From positions 124,001 through 188,000 of the forward strand of contig NZ_QLAE01000004.1 of NCBI RefSeq assembly GCF_005876855.1: 64,000 bases of DNA, written 5' to 3'. Position numbers and translations under genes: made by a program. The notes beneath the pieces were generated by a model. It did no database searches. It had not been told where the DNA came from and was given only the letters and a program-made list of their open reading frames with translations. How positions within the stretch are numbered: the stretch's first letter is position 1; every line of letters begins with the position of its first letter. Origin of the DNA: Stutzerimonas nosocomialis (GTDB taxonomy: Bacteria; Pseudomonadota; Gammaproteobacteria; Pseudomonadales; Pseudomonadaceae). Positions 45,217 through 55,744 of this stretch are shown here, piece after piece.

Positions 45217-46221
45217 ATGTTCGATCTCGACGCTTTGCGCGACGCTGTCCGGATAATCCGCCCGCAGGTGCCACCTACCCCGCAATACGCCTGGCCGCTG
45301 CTCCAGCGCCGCCTCGGCTGCGAGCTATGGGTCAAGCATGAAAACCACACGCCCGCAGGCGCTTTCAAGGTGCGCGGCGGCGTGCTCTACGTGCATGAAC
45401 TGCTGCGTCGCGAGCCCGGAGTGCGCGGGCTGATCACCGCCACCCGAGGCAACCACGGCCAGAGCCTGGCGATGGCGGCGCGCCTGGCCGGCCTGCCGAT
45501 CCGCATCCTGGTACCCCACGGCAATGCGCTGGAAAAGAACGCGGCGATGCGCGCCTTCGGCGCCGAGCTCATCGAACACGGCCGGGACTTCGACGAAGCC
45601 CGCCTGGCCGCGGGCGAGCTGGCCGCACGTGACGGCTGGCATTTCGTGCCCTCGCTGCACCCGGACCTCGTCCGCGGCGTGGCGACCTACGCCCTGGAGC
45701 TGTTCGAAGCGACGCCACCGCTGCGCCGCGTCTATGTGCCCATCGGCCTGGGTTCGGGAATCTGTGGATTGATCCACACCCGCGACCTGCTGAGGCTGGA
45801 TACCGAAATCGTCGGCGTGGTCGCCCGCGGCGCCGACGCCTACGCACAGAGTTTCGAACAGGGCCGTATCCTGCACACCGAACGCGCCGACACCCTGGCC
45901 GACGGCATGGCCTGCCGCATGCCCGCCGCGGAAGCCTTCGAGATCATCCGCAACGGCGCGGCCCGCATCCTGCGGGTGGATGACGAACAGATTCGCCAGG
46001 CCATCCGCATCCTCCACGAAGACACCCACAACCTCGCCGAAGGCGCCGGCGCCGCGGCCCTGGCCGCCGCGATCACGGAGCGCGAGCTCAACCGCGACGA
46101 ACGCATCGCCGTCATCCAGAGCGGCGCCAACATCGACCGCACCTTGCTCGCCAGCATCCTGGCCGGGCCGGCGCCGGGCATCGACGATTCAGGTCGCGTA
46201 GCTGTCGCTGCCGGGACGTAG
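45217..46221 (+). CDS. Threonine/serine dehydratase-like PLP enzyme
   Basis: 334 residues from ATG 45217 with GAGGAA upstream. Fold II PLP enzyme: HENHTPAGAFKVRGG holds the PLP Lys, TRGNHGQSLAMAARLAG the substrate loop, PIGLGSGICGLIH the phosphate loop (GLGSG), and the end has IAVIQSGANIDRTLL. No ACT regulatory domain, so it is closer to catabolic threonine/serine dehydratases or hydroxy-amino-acid dehydratases than to IlvA. Exact substrate not certain. Divergent from the MocR regulator. Confidence 0.85.
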   Translation: MFDLDALRDAVRIIRPQVPPTPQYAWPLLQRRLGCELWVKHENHTPAGAFKVRGGVLYVHELLRREPGVRGLITATRGNHGQSLAMAARLAGLPIRILVPHGNALEKNAAMRAFGAELIEHGRDFDEARLAAGELAARDGWHFVPSLHPDLVRGVATYALELFEATPPLRRVYVPIGLGSGICGLIHTRDLLRLDTEIVGVVARGADAYAQSFEQGRILHTERADTLADGMACRMPAAEAFEIIRNGAARILRVDDEQIRQAIRILHEDTHNLAEGAGAAALAAAITERELNRDERIAVIQSGANIDRTLLASILAGPAPGIDDSGRVAVAAGT

Positions 46222-46253
46222 ACGTAGCCCGCCAGCCCCGCCCCAGTTTCGCC

Positions 46254-47903
46254 TCAGACCAGATGCGGTGCGCTGCGAGCCAGCAGCGCGTCGATATCCA
46301 ACCCACGTGGCAGCGTCCCATGGACCCGCCCGCGGCCCTCCAGGCGGCTGGCGATGAAGGCGTCGGAGACGGCGGCGTTGCCGGCTTCGAGCAGCAGCCC
46401 GGCCTGCAGGGCGACGGCGATGTCCTCGGTGAGCTGGCGGGCGCGGTACTGGATGTCCTCGCGGTCGCGGCAATCGGCCTTGAGCCGGGCGATGGCTGCC
46501 TTCAGGCGGGCATCGCCGTGGCCGTCGCCGAGTTCGTCGAACAGGGCGTCGAGCACGCCGGGCTCCTTCGACAGGGCGCGCAGCACGTCCAGGCACTGGA
46601 CGTTGCCGGAGCCTTCCCAGATCGAGTTCACCGGCGCCTCGCGGTAGAGCCGCGGCAGGATGCTCTCTTCGACGTAGCCGGCCCCGCCCATGCATTCGGA
46701 GGCCTCGTAGATCGCATTCGGCGCGCGCTTGCAGATCCAGTACTTGCCCACCGCCGTGACCAGCCGGGCGAACGTCGCCTCGCGCTCGTCGGCGAGGCTG
46801 TCCAGCGCGCGCCCCATGCGCAGCGTCAGCGCCAGTGCGGCCTCGCTTTCCAGCGCGAGGTCGGCCAGGACGTTCTGCATCAGCGGTTGTTCGGTCAAAG
46901 GCCGTCCACCCACCTGGCGATGGGCGCAGTGGTGCAGGGCCTGGCTGAGCGCCTGGCGCATCAACGAGCTGGAGCCGATCATGCAGTCGAAGCGGGTCAT
47001 GGCGACCATCTCGATGATGGTCGGCACACCGCGCCCTTCCTCCCCCACCATCCAGGCCAGGGCGCCGCGGTACTCCACCTCGCTGGAGGCGTTGGACCAG
47101 TTGCCCAGCTTGTCCTTGAGCCGCTGGATGTGAAAGGCGTTGCGCATCCCGTCGGGTCGGTGACGCGGCAGCAGAAAGCAGGACAGGCCCTTCTCGGTCT
47201 GCGCCAGGGTCAGGAAGGCATCGCACATCGGCGCCGAGCAGAACCACTTGTGGCCTACCAGCTCGTACGCCTGGCCCGGCCCCGGGGCGCCCACCGGATA
47301 GGCGCGGGTGGTGTTCGCGCGCACGTCCGTGCCGCCCTGCTTCTCGGTCATCGCCATGCCGATGGTCGCGCCGGCCTTCTGCGCCAGCGGACGGTTGGCC
47401 GGATCGTAGGTCCTGGCGAGGATCTTCGGCAGCCACTGCTCGGCGATCTCCGGCTGCAGGCGGATCGCCGGCACGCTGGCGAAGGTCATGGTGAGCGGGC
47501 AGCTGGTCCCCGCGTCGGCCTGGTTGTGCAGGTACATCAGGCCAGCCCTGGCGACGTGGGCGCCGGGCCCCGGCTCGCTCCAGGGCAGCGAAGGAATGCC
47601 ATGCTCGATGGCGGCCGCCATCAGCTGGTGGTATGCCGGGTGAAAATCGACCTGATCGATCCGGTGCCCGTAGCGGTCGTGGCTGCGCAGCAGCGGCTTG
47701 TTCTGGTTGGCCAGCACGCCGGCCTCCAGCAGCGGGCCACCGGCGAGCGCGCCGTAGGCGTCGAGCCGGGCCTCGGCCCAGCCGCCGCCCTGGCGCGTGA
47801 TCCAGTCCTGCAACGGCAGGTCCAGGCGATAGAGGTTGATGCCTTCGAAAGGCGGCGGCTGGTTGGTGACCTCATGGGTCTCGGCATAGGCCTGAAGATT
47901 CAT
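46254..47903 (-). CDS. Acyl-CoA dehydrogenase of the AidB group
   Basis: 549 residues from ATG 47903. AidB-like: N-terminal domain with TNQPPPFEGINLYRLDLPL, TMTFASVPAIRLQPEIAEQW, FAD-binding MAMTEKQGGTDVRANTT, then YEASECMGGAGYVEESILPR and REAPVNSIWEGSGNVQCLD. E. coli AidB protects DNA against alkylation in an unclear way; this homologue has the same length and motifs. Convergent with the dehydratase gene. Confidence 0.88.
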   Translation of the reverse strand: MNLQAYAETHEVTNQPPPFEGINLYRLDLPLQDWITRQGGGWAEARLDAYGALAGGPLLEAGVLANQNKPLLRSHDRYGHRIDQVDFHPAYHQLMAAAIEHGIPSLPWSEPGPGAHVARAGLMYLHNQADAGTSCPLTMTFASVPAIRLQPEIAEQWLPKILARTYDPANRPLAQKAGATIGMAMTEKQGGTDVRANTTRAYPVGAPGPGQAYELVGHKWFCSAPMCDAFLTLAQTEKGLSCFLLPRHRPDGMRNAFHIQRLKDKLGNWSNASSEVEYRGALAWMVGEEGRGVPTIIEMVAMTRFDCMIGSSSLMRQALSQALHHCAHRQVGGRPLTEQPLMQNVLADLALESEAALALTLRMGRALDSLADEREATFARLVTAVGKYWICKRAPNAIYEASECMGGAGYVEESILPRLYREAPVNSIWEGSGNVQCLDVLRALSKEPGVLDALFDELGDGHGDARLKAAIARLKADCRDREDIQYRARQLTEDIAVALQAGLLLEAGNAAVSDAFIASRLEGRGRVHGTLPRGLDIDALLARSAPHLV

Positions 47904-48047
47904 CGCGGGCACTCCCTGAACAGGCGCGGGCATGACGGAAGGCGCCGATGCGATCGCACCGGCACGCAGTGCCTTTCAGTGAAGCAGCTATGGCAGGACG
48001 GCTGAAGCGGGATTTCGGCCAAAACGGCAGCGACAAGTGCAGCGGGT

Positions 48048-50015
48048 CTAGCCCGGTTGCGAGCCCCGCATCGGCCGCGTGGGCAGGGCGAGCATCAGGC
48101 GGAAACAGCTGCCATGCCCCGGACGGGAATGATGGTCCAGCTCGCCACCGAGCACCTGGATGAGCTGGCGCGACAGCGCAAGGCCGATGCCCAGGCCACC
48201 ATGGCGCCGCGTCATGGAGCCGTCGAGCTGGCTGAAGTGTTCGTAGAGGGAGCCGTCGAGCGGCGTCTCGAAGCCGATACCGGTGTCTTCCACCTCGATC
48301 TGCAGCCGCACCAGCCCCTCGCTCTCGCCGCTGACGATGGCACGCAGCTCCACCGTGCCGCTGTCGGTGAACTTGATGGCGTTGTCCAGCAGATAACCCA
48401 GCGCCTGTTCGAGCTTGGCTTCGTCGCTCCACAGCATCGCGGGCAGGTTGTGGTCCAGGCGCACGACGAAGTGCAGTTCCTTCTGCCGGGCAAGCGGCTC
48501 GAAACGCCGGCGCAGGTTGGCGAAAAGACCACGCGGATCGAAGCCGGCGAGTTCCGGCCGAACACGGCCGGCCAGCAGCTCGCTGAGCGTCAGGATGTCG
48601 TTGACCATGGCCAGCATGTCGTCCGCCGAGCGCGCAGCGAGTTTCTGGTACTGCGCCGCCTCCTCGTCCATGTCGCCGCTCTGCATCAGCTCCAGCGCAC
48701 CGATCACGCCGATCATCGGGGTGCGCAATTCATGGCTCAGGGCGCCGAGGAAGCGATCCTTCAGCCGGTTGCTTTCGACCAGCTGGCGGTTGAGGGCCTC
48801 GAGTTGCTGGCGCGACTGCTCCAGCAGCTGGGCGCGCTCTTCCTTAAGCGAGTTGATGCGGTCGGCCAGCGCCAGCGACAGCAGCGCCACTTCCAGCGCC
48901 GAGCCGATCTGGCTCGAATACATGGTGAAGAACATGTTCGGCAGGTAGCCCATCACCATCAGGGTGTTGATCTGGCCACCGACGAGGAAGGCGCTCCAGG
49001 CGAAGATGAAGTAGCGCGCAACACGCATGCCGCGATGCCAGGCGATGATCCCCGCGATGAAGATCACCACGGTGAACAGCAACGCCATCACCGTGGCCAT
49101 GCGCAGCGCCAGCGCATAGCTCGCCGTGAACGACAGCACCATCGCCACCATCGCCAGGCCCATCATCACCATCAGCAGGCGGTCGAGCCAGACGCTGTGC
49201 TCGGCGGTACGCAGGAAGCTGCGGGTGAACTGGGCGCCGAACACCCCCGAGGCACCGATCAGCAACGGGGTGGCGACGTTCGCCCACCAGGGATGGTCGG
49301 GCCAGAAGAACTGGATGCCGGCGCCATTGACCGACACCTGATAGAGGCCGAAGGAGGCGATGTAGAGGATGTAATAGAAGTAGCTCGGGTCGCGGACGCT
49401 GAGGTAGATGAACAGGTTGTAGACCAGCATCGCCAGCAGCACGCCGTAGATCATGCCCAGCACATAGATCCGTTCGGGCTGCCGCTCGAGAAAGGCCGAC
49501 GGCGCCCAGAGCGTCAGCGGCGCCTGCATCGACCCTTCGGTTTCCAGGCGCAGGTAAGCCCGCACCGTCTCTCCGGGCTGCATGTTCAGTTCGAACAGAT
49601 AGCTGCCGTGCCTCACCTCGCGGCTGTCGTAGGGCAGGCGGTCGCCGGTGCTGCGCGCCAGGCGGAAGCCGCCCTCGCCGTCGGGCAGATAGAGGTCGAC
49701 GTAATCCATCGGCGGGTAGTTGAGTTCGAGCAACCAGCTGCGCGGGCCGCTGCCGTCGGTCGGGCGATAGGTCAGGTCGACCCGCAGCCAGAGCGCCGAG
49801 CGGGAGTAGCCGAGGTTCACCACGTCGTCCTGATGGCGCTGGAACAGACCGCTGCCCGAGGCGGCGACCAGGTCCTCGATGCTCGCCGTGCGCGAGACAT
49901 CCTCGTAGAAGTCGAGCACCCTGCCCAGCGGCAACTGGCGCGTCGACTCGTCGAATTCCACGGCACTGGCGAACAACGGCAACAGTGACAGCAACAACAA
50001 GAATGCGTACCGCAT
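48048..50015 (-). CDS. 7TM-DISM sensor histidine kinase
   Basis: 655 residues from ATG 50015; ATG 50048 is in frame but lacks a ribosome site. Signal peptide ends ASAVEF. Periplasmic 7TMR-DISMED2 domain (residues 30-165: RSALWLRVDLTYRP, PPMDYVDLYLPDGEGGF), seven membrane helices (175-375), coiled-coil linker, HisKA with FLGALSHELRTPMIGVIGAL, N-box ALGYLLDNAIKFTD, G-box GGLGIGLALSRQLI. No receiver domain and no adjacent response regulator. Such kinases sense periplasmic carbohydrates or other ligands; the signal here is unknown. Confidence 0.9.
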   Translation of the reverse strand: MRYAFLLLLSLLPLFASAVEFDESTRQLPLGRVLDFYEDVSRTASIEDLVAASGSGLFQRHQDDVVNLGYSRSALWLRVDLTYRPTDGSGPRSWLLELNYPPMDYVDLYLPDGEGGFRLARSTGDRLPYDSREVRHGSYLFELNMQPGETVRAYLRLETEGSMQAPLTLWAPSAFLERQPERIYVLGMIYGVLLAMLVYNLFIYLSVRDPSYFYYILYIASFGLYQVSVNGAGIQFFWPDHPWWANVATPLLIGASGVFGAQFTRSFLRTAEHSVWLDRLLMVMMGLAMVAMVLSFTASYALALRMATVMALLFTVVIFIAGIIAWHRGMRVARYFIFAWSAFLVGGQINTLMVMGYLPNMFFTMYSSQIGSALEVALLSLALADRINSLKEERAQLLEQSRQQLEALNRQLVESNRLKDRFLGALSHELRTPMIGVIGALELMQSGDMDEEAAQYQKLAARSADDMLAMVNDILTLSELLAGRVRPELAGFDPRGLFANLRRRFEPLARQKELHFVVRLDHNLPAMLWSDEAKLEQALGYLLDNAIKFTDSGTVELRAIVSGESEGLVRLQIEVEDTGIGFETPLDGSLYEHFSQLDGSMTRRHGGLGIGLALSRQLIQVLGGELDHHSRPGHGSCFRLMLALPTRPMRGSQPG

Positions 50016-50211
50016 GACGACAGACCCTACCCTGACACGTTTCGTCATCAGGCAATACTAGAAGGCCAGCACTCTAGCACAGCGACATCGCCCCTCTGGA
50101 GTGCCGTGCGGCGGCAGGTGCGCAAAAAGCTGCTCACTCACGGGCAGGACATCATGCCCGCGATCATCGGCCGCGAGCCGTACCGCCGGTTTGGTGATAA
50201 GCTCGCACGCC

Positions 50212-51006
50212 ATGAAAACGCCTAGCTCCCGTCCCGTCGTCCTCTGTTTGTCCGGCCACGATCCCAGTGGCGGTGCCGGCCTGCAGGCGGACATCGAAGC
50301 CCTCATTGCCCAGGGTTGCCATGCGGCGCCGGCGGTGACCGCACTCACCGTGCAGGACACCGTCAACGTCTCCGACTTCCGTGTACTGGACCGCGACTGG
50401 GTCATCGCCCAGGCCGACGCCGTGATCGCCGACCTGCCGGTGGCCGCGGTCAAGCTCGGCATGCTCGGCTCCGTCGAGATGGTCGCCACCGTGCTGGAGA
50501 TCATGCAGAAGCTGCCCGGCGTCCCGCTGGTCTGCGACCCGGTGCTGCGTGCCGGCGGCGGCGGCGCACTCGGCAAGGACGAGGTGGGCTATGCCCTGCG
50601 CGAGCAGCTGCTGCCGGTTTCGACCATCGCCACGCCGAACCTGCCCGAAGCGCGCATCCTCGCCGAACTGCCCGACGGCAGCCCGGACGAATGTGCCGAG
50701 CGGCTGCTGCCGCACATTCGCCACCTGCTGATCACCGGCGGCCACGGCGACGAGGAAGAAGTGGTCAACCGCCTCTACTCCCGCGACGGCAGCCGCCACA
50801 GCTTCAACTGCCAACGCCTGCCAGGCAGCTATCACGGCTCCGGTTGCACCCTGGCCAGCGCCCTGGCCGGCCGGCTGGCGCTGGGACAGGACCTGCCGAG
50901 CGCCGTACGCAGCGCCCTGGACTACACATGGCGCACCCTGCGCGACGCCGAGGCTCCCGGCCACGGCCAATACATTCCGCGCCGCCTGCCCCTCGACTCA
51001 CTCTGA
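50212..51006 (+). CDS. thiD: Hydroxymethylpyrimidine (phosphate) kinase ThiD
   Basis: 264 residues from ATG 50212. Ribokinase-fold: [63 protein letters not shown] and the anion-hole [15 protein letters not shown]. Phosphorylates HMP and HMP-P for thiamine synthesis. 15 bases before thiE. I saw no TPP riboswitch in the 196 bases upstream. Confidence 0.93.
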   Translation: MKTPSSRPVVLCLSGHDPSGGAGLQADIEALIAQGCHAAPAVTALTVQDTVNVSDFRVLDRDWVIAQADAVIADLPVAAVKLGMLGSVEMVATVLEIMQKLPGVPLVCDPVLRAGGGGALGKDEVGYALREQLLPVSTIATPNLPEARILAELPDGSPDECAERLLPHIRHLLITGGHGDEEEVVNRLYSRDGSRHSFNCQRLPGSYHGSGCTLASALAGRLALGQDLPSAVRSALDYTWRTLRDAEAPGHGQYIPRRLPLDSL

Positions 51007-51021
51007 CCGGAGCGTCGACCG

Positions 51022-51657
51022 ATGACCCCATCGCTACGCGGCCTCTATGCCATTACCGACACCCAGCTGCTGGCCGACGGCCGGCTGCTGCCCTACGTCG
51101 AAGCCGCGCTCAGGGGCGGTACCCGGCTGCTGCAGTACCGCGACAAGACCGCCGACGATGCCCGGCGCCTGCGCGAAGCCGAGGCGCTGCGCGACCTGTG
51201 CGCACGCTACGGCGCGCAGCTGATCATCAACGACGACCTGGAGCTGGCCGCGCGCCTGGGCGTCGGCCTGCACCTGGGCCAGGAGGACGGGCAGCTGTCG
51301 CCTGCCCGCGCCCTGCTCGGCCACCGCGCGATCATCGGTTCGACCTGCCATGCCAAGCCCGAACTGGCCGAGCAGGCGATTCGCGAAGGGGCCAGCTACG
51401 TCGCCTTCGGCCGCTTCTTCAACTCATTCACCAAGCCCGGCGAAGTGCTGGCCACGGGCGAGCTGCTCGAGCAAGCCCGTGCACGCTTCTCCGTGCCGAT
51501 CGTCGCCATCGGCGGCATCACGCTGCAGACTGCCCCCCAGCTGATCGCCAGCGGCGCGAGCCTGATCGCCGTGATCCATGCCCTGTTTTCCGCGCCCAGC
51601 GCCGCCGAGGTGGAGCAGCGTGCCCGTGCCTTCAGCGCGCTGTTCGCCCGCGCCTGA
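51022..51657 (+). CDS. thiE: Thiamine-phosphate synthase ThiE
   Basis: 211 residues. TIM barrel: [29 protein letters not shown] (pyrophosphate site), [56 protein letters not shown]. Joins HMP-PP and thiazole phosphate. Between thiD and hemL, the usual Pseudomonas order. Confidence 0.95.
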   Translation: MTPSLRGLYAITDTQLLADGRLLPYVEAALRGGTRLLQYRDKTADDARRLREAEALRDLCARYGAQLIINDDLELAARLGVGLHLGQEDGQLSPARALLGHRAIIGSTCHAKPELAEQAIREGASYVAFGRFFNSFTKPGEVLATGELLEQARARFSVPIVAIGGITLQTAPQLIASGASLIAVIHALFSAPSAAEVEQRARAFSALFARA

Positions 51658-51677
51658 CCGACCCCAGAGAGGCCCTC

Positions 51678-52961
51678 ATGTCCCGTTCCGAAACCCTCTT
51701 CGCCAGCGCCCAGACCCACATCCCGGGCGGCGTGAACTCACCGGTCCGCGCATTCCGCAGCGTCGGCGGCACTCCGCTGTTCTTCAAGCACGCCGAAGGC
51801 GCCTATGTCGTCGATGAAGACGACAAGCGCTACGTCGACTACGTGGGTTCCTGGGGCCCGATGATCCTCGGCCACAGCCACCCGCAGGTGATCGAGGCGG
51901 TGCGCCGCCAGCTCGACCACGGCCTGTCCTATGGCGCGCCCACGGCCATGGAAACCGAAATGGCGGAGCGGGTCTGCCGCCTGGTGCCGTCCATGGAAAT
52001 GGTGCGCATGGTCAGCTCCGGCACCGAGGCCACCATGAGCGCCATCCGCCTCGCCCGTGGCTATACCGGGCGCGACGCCATCATCAAGTTCGAGGGTTGC
52101 TACCACGGCCATTCCGACAGCCTGCTGGTCAAGGCCGGCTCCGGCGCTTTGACCCAGGGCGTGCCCAGCTCGGCCGGCGTGCCGGCGGACTTCGCCAAGC
52201 ACACGCTGACCCTGGCCTACAACGACCTGGCCGACGTCGAGGCGACCCTGGCCACCAAGGGCGACCAGGTGGCCTGCATCATCGTCGAGCCGGTGGCCGG
52301 CAACATGAACTGCGTTCCGCCGGCGCCCGGCTTCCTCGAAGGGCTGCGCAGCCTCTGCGACCGACACGGCGTGGTGCTGATCTTCGACGAAGTCATGACC
52401 GGCTTCCGCGTGGCCCTCGGCGGCGCCCAGGCGCGCTATGGCGTGACGCCCGACCTCTCGACCTTCGGCAAGATCATCGGCGGCGGCATGCCGGTCGGCT
52501 GCTTCGGCGGCAAGCGCGAGATCATGGAGAGGATCGCGCCGCTCGGCCCGGTCTACCAGGCCGGCACGCTGTCGGGCAACCCGCTGGCCATGGCGGCCGG
52601 ACTGACCACGCTGGAACTGATCAGCCGCCCGGGCTTCCACGACGAACTCGAGGCCTACACCCGTCGGATGCTCGACGGTCTGCGCCAGCGCGCCGACGCC
52701 GCCGGCATCCCGTTCGTGACGACCCAGGTCGGCGGCATGTTCGGTCTCTATTTCACCGAAGCCCGCGACATCGTCACCTTCGCCGACGTGATGGGCTCCG
52801 ATGCCGAGCGCTTCAAGCGCTTCTTCCACCTGATGCTCGAGGGCGGCATCTACCTCGCGCCCAGCGCATTCGAGGCGGGCTTCACCTCCATCGCCCATGG
52901 CGAGACCGAGCTGACCCTCACCCTGGACGCCGCCGAGCGCGCCTTCGCTCGCCTCAAATGA
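51678..52961 (+). CDS. hemL: Glutamate-1-semialdehyde 2,1-aminomutase HemL
   Basis: 427 residues from ATG 51678 with AGAGAGG upstream. Class III aminotransferase: [88 protein letters not shown] with the PLP Lys, [17 protein letters not shown]. Makes 5-aminolevulinate for heme. Its stop overlaps the next start (ATGA). Confidence 0.97.
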   Translation: MSRSETLFASAQTHIPGGVNSPVRAFRSVGGTPLFFKHAEGAYVVDEDDKRYVDYVGSWGPMILGHSHPQVIEAVRRQLDHGLSYGAPTAMETEMAERVCRLVPSMEMVRMVSSGTEATMSAIRLARGYTGRDAIIKFEGCYHGHSDSLLVKAGSGALTQGVPSSAGVPADFAKHTLTLAYNDLADVEATLATKGDQVACIIVEPVAGNMNCVPPAPGFLEGLRSLCDRHGVVLIFDEVMTGFRVALGGAQARYGVTPDLSTFGKIIGGGMPVGCFGGKREIMERIAPLGPVYQAGTLSGNPLAMAAGLTTLELISRPGFHDELEAYTRRMLDGLRQRADAAGIPFVTTQVGGMFGLYFTEARDIVTFADVMGSDAERFKRFFHLMLEGGIYLAPSAFEAGFTSIAHGETELTLTLDAAERAFARLK

Positions 52962-53572
52962 GCCCGCTGCTTCAGGCCTGCCTGCTGGGTGCAGGCGCGC
53001 TGCTCGCCCTGGCCGTGCTGGTACGCGCGCGCGGCGTGAGCGAGGGCGACAAGGCAGCTCTGTTCTGCGCGCAACTCGGCTTCGGTCTGCTGGCCGCGAC
53101 GGGACTGCTCGCAGCGGTGGATCTGGCCTCCCTTGCCGCCGTCGGCGAGGCGCGTGGCTGGCTGCAGCAGGCCAGCCAGATGCTCGGCGTACCGCTGATC
53201 GCCACGGCCGCGCTGAGCCTGGCGCGCGGCTGGCAGTGGAGCCGCCCGACCTGGGGCCGCGTGCTGCTGGGGCTGTGCGTATTCTTCGAACTGGCGCGGC
53301 AACTGCGCTGGAACGAGCCCTACGCACTGGGACTGACGCTGGCCAGCGCCCTGCTGGTGGCCTATGCGGGCCTGCTCTCGCTGGCGGCGCCGCGCAGACT
53401 GGCGGCGGCGCTGGCGGCGGGCGCCTTGTTGCTGGCGTCCACGCCCCTGGCCCGGAATCCGCTGGCAGAGTGGCAGTTGCTGATCCTGGCGGTCGCCTGC
53501 CCCCTGCTGGGCTGGTTGCTGCGGGAGCTAACAAGCGGTATCTCGTCGAAAAAAGCCGTGTATCCCGGCTGA
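52958..53572 (+). CDS. Hypothetical membrane protein downstream of hemL
   Basis: 204 residues, translationally coupled to hemL (ATGA). Six or seven hydrophobic helices with very Ala/Leu-rich composition ([56 protein letters not shown]) and short basic loops; the last 15 residues ([12 protein letters not shown]) are polar. No family recognised. Tight coupling suggests an inner-membrane role alongside heme synthesis, but that is positional inference only. Confidence 0.7.
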   Translation: MSPLLQACLLGAGALLALAVLVRARGVSEGDKAALFCAQLGFGLLAATGLLAAVDLASLAAVGEARGWLQQASQMLGVPLIATAALSLARGWQWSRPTWGRVLLGLCVFFELARQLRWNEPYALGLTLASALLVAYAGLLSLAAPRRLAAALAAGALLLASTPLARNPLAEWQLLILAVACPLLGWLLRELTSGISSKKAVYPG

Positions 53573-53686
53573 AACGGAATTTGGGCCCGGAAAGCCTTTG
53601 TAAGGCAGCTTTAGCTTATCCATAATGCAGGAGTCGGCGACCCTTGCCGGCCTTGTTCCGCCCAGATCTTCGAGGCGTCCTGATTC

Positions 53687-54229
53687 ATGATCCGCACCGG
53701 CCGCAACCTGTCCCTGGGCTGCCTGCTGCTTCTATTGCCCCTGCTGAGTCTGGCAGGCGGCAACTCTCTGCTGATCCCGGCAACTGCCCGCTGCGCCTTG
53801 AACACCCTGCCCGAAGAGCTGCCAGAAGCCCTGCGCGCCTGCCAGCAGGCGGCCAGCGACGGCGACATGCAGGCGGCCTACGAACTGGGCGAATTCCACT
53901 ATGACGGCCGCCGCGCACCCCGCGACCTGTCCAAGGCGCTCTACTGGTTCGAGCAGGCCTCCCTGCGGGGCCATGCGCTGGCGCAGCATCGCCTGGGCGT
54001 GATGTTCTTTCGCGGCGAGGGCGTGCAGGCCAACAACGTGCAGGCCTACATCGTCCTGAAGATGGCTGCGGTGAACGGAGACGAAGAGGCCCTGGACACC
54101 GCCGACCGGGTCTCGGCGCAGATGCGTCGCGACGAACTGGAAATCGCCACCCAGGTGCTCGGACAGATTTTCCGGGATTACCTGCTGGACCTGCAGACCG
54201 CCGACCGCAACCCTCCCCTGCAACGCTGA
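53687..54229 (+). CDS. Sel1-repeat (tetratricopeptide-like) periplasmic protein
   Basis: 180 residues. Signal peptide to about residue 24 (LLPLLSLAGG), then Sel1-like repeats: GDMQAAYELGEFHYDGRRAPRDLSKA and GHALAQHRLGVMFFRGEGV (given in parts), with YWFEQA and YIVLKMAA between. One Cys pair (TARCALN, LRACQQA) may form a disulfide. Likely a periplasmic protein-protein scaffold. Unlinked to the flanking genes. Confidence 0.82.
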   Translation: MIRTGRNLSLGCLLLLLPLLSLAGGNSLLIPATARCALNTLPEELPEALRACQQAASDGDMQAAYELGEFHYDGRRAPRDLSKALYWFEQASLRGHALAQHRLGVMFFRGEGVQANNVQAYIVLKMAAVNGDEEALDTADRVSAQMRRDELEIATQVLGQIFRDYLLDLQTADRNPPLQR

Positions 54230-54274
54230 TTTCGCGGTCGCCGCCTGGCGCTTTCCCCCGCCCGGCCCGGAGCA

Positions 54275-54280
54275 TATAAT
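54275..54280 (+). promoter_or_regulatory. Probable -10 element of miaB
   Basis: TATAAT in otherwise GC-rich DNA, 35 bases before the miaB ATG. No good -35 at the right distance. Confidence 0.45.
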
Positions 54281-54315
54281 CGCCGGTCATTTTTTGCACA
54301 ACGCCGGCCCGTAAC

Positions 54316-55656
54316 ATGACCCGCAAGCTTTACATCGAAACCCACGGCTGCCAGATGAACGAGTACGACAGCTCGCGCATGGTGGACCTGCTGGGCGAGC
54401 ATCAGGCCCTGGAAATCACCGAAAACCCGGCCGATGCCGACGTGATCCTCCTCAATACCTGCTCGATCCGCGAGAAGGCCCAGGAAAAGGTCTTCTCCCA
54501 GCTCGGCCGCTGGCGTGAACTGAAACAGGAAAACCCGCAACTGGTGATCGGCGTGGGCGGCTGCGTCGCCAGCCAGGAAGGCGCCGCCATTCGCGACCGA
54601 GCGCCCTACGTCGACGTGGTCTTCGGTCCGCAGACCCTGCACCGGCTGCCGGAAATGATCGACGCGGCGCGCACCACCCGCACGCCGCAGGTCGACATCT
54701 CGTTTCCGGAAATCGAGAAGTTCGACCGCCTGCCCGAGCCCCGGGTCGACGGCCCCACCGCCTTCGTGTCGGTGATGGAAGGCTGCAGCAAGTACTGCAC
54801 CTTCTGCGTGGTGCCCTATACCCGCGGCGAGGAAGTCAGCCGCCCCTTCGACGACATCCTCGCCGAGGTGATCCACCTGGCCGAGAACGGCGTGCGCGAG
54901 GTCACCCTGCTCGGGCAGAACGTCAACGGCTACCGGGGCGAGACCCATGACGGCCGCACCGCCGACCTGGCCGAGCTGATCCGCGTGGTCGCGGCGATCG
55001 ATGGCATCGACCGCATCCGCTACACCACCTCGCATCCGCTGGAGTTCTCCGACTCGCTGATCCAGGCCCACGCCGAAGTCCCGGAGCTGGTCAAATACCT
55101 GCATCTTCCGGTACAAGCCGGCTCCGACCGCATCCTCGCGGCGATGAAGCGCAACCACACGGCGCTGGAGTACAAGTCGCGCATCCGCAAGCTCAAGGCC
55201 GCGGTACCGGACATCCTGATCAGCTCCGATTTCATCGTCGGCTTCCCCGGCGAGACCGACAAGGACTTCGAACAGACCATGAAGCTGATCGAGGACGTCG
55301 GTTTCGACTTCTCCTACTCGTTCGTCTACAGCGCCCGCCCCGGCACGCCGGCCGCGGACCTGCTCGACGACACCCCGGAAGCGGTCAAGAAGCAGCGCTT
55401 GGCGATCCTGCAGCAGCGCATCAACCAGCAGGGTTTCGAAAATAGCCGACGGATGGTCGGAACCACGCAGCGCATTCTGGTCACCGACTACTCTAAAAAA
55501 GACCCCGGCATGCTTTCCGGCCGCACCGAGCACAACCGAATCGTGAATTTCCGCTGCGATAACCCACGGTTGATCGGACAGTTCGTCAACGTCCACATCG
55601 ACGACGCCCTGCCCCACTCGCTGCGCGGCACACTGCAGGACGGGGTGCTGCACTGA
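54316..55656 (+). CDS. miaB: tRNA-2-methylthio-N6-dimethylallyladenosine synthase MiaB
   Basis: 446 residues. N-terminal MTTase domain with three cluster Cys ([35 protein letters not shown]), radical-SAM motif [17 protein letters not shown], and a C-terminal TRAM domain ([28 protein letters not shown]). Adds methylthio to A37 of tRNAs. Start of the miaB-ybeZ-ybeY-corC-lnt string conserved in gamma-proteobacteria. Confidence 0.97.
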   Translation: MTRKLYIETHGCQMNEYDSSRMVDLLGEHQALEITENPADADVILLNTCSIREKAQEKVFSQLGRWRELKQENPQLVIGVGGCVASQEGAAIRDRAPYVDVVFGPQTLHRLPEMIDAARTTRTPQVDISFPEIEKFDRLPEPRVDGPTAFVSVMEGCSKYCTFCVVPYTRGEEVSRPFDDILAEVIHLAENGVREVTLLGQNVNGYRGETHDGRTADLAELIRVVAAIDGIDRIRYTTSHPLEFSDSLIQAHAEVPELVKYLHLPVQAGSDRILAAMKRNHTALEYKSRIRKLKAAVPDILISSDFIVGFPGETDKDFEQTMKLIEDVGFDFSYSFVYSARPGTPAADLLDDTPEAVKKQRLAILQQRINQQGFENSRRMVGTTQRILVTDYSKKDPGMLSGRTEHNRIVNFRCDNPRLIGQFVNVHIDDALPHSLRGTLQDGVLH

Positions 55657-55744
55657 CCGACGCCGGCGTCCGCCCTTTCATGCGCGGGCGCCTGGCGCTA
55701 TTCTTCCGACTCTCAGCTCTGCCGCCTGGCGGCCCTCATACCCA

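Noticed and set aside
46263-48005. 580-codon plus-strand frame opposite the AidB-like gene
   Set aside because: Same reason: shadow frame, no start signal, no motif.
48057-49988. 643-codon plus-strand frame opposite the 7TM-DISM kinase
   Set aside because: Antisense shadow of a GC-rich gene; composition dominated by Arg, Gln, His and Glu with no domain.
50052-50211. TPP riboswitch before thiD
   Set aside because: No thi-box core (CUGAGA and partner helices) can be recognised.
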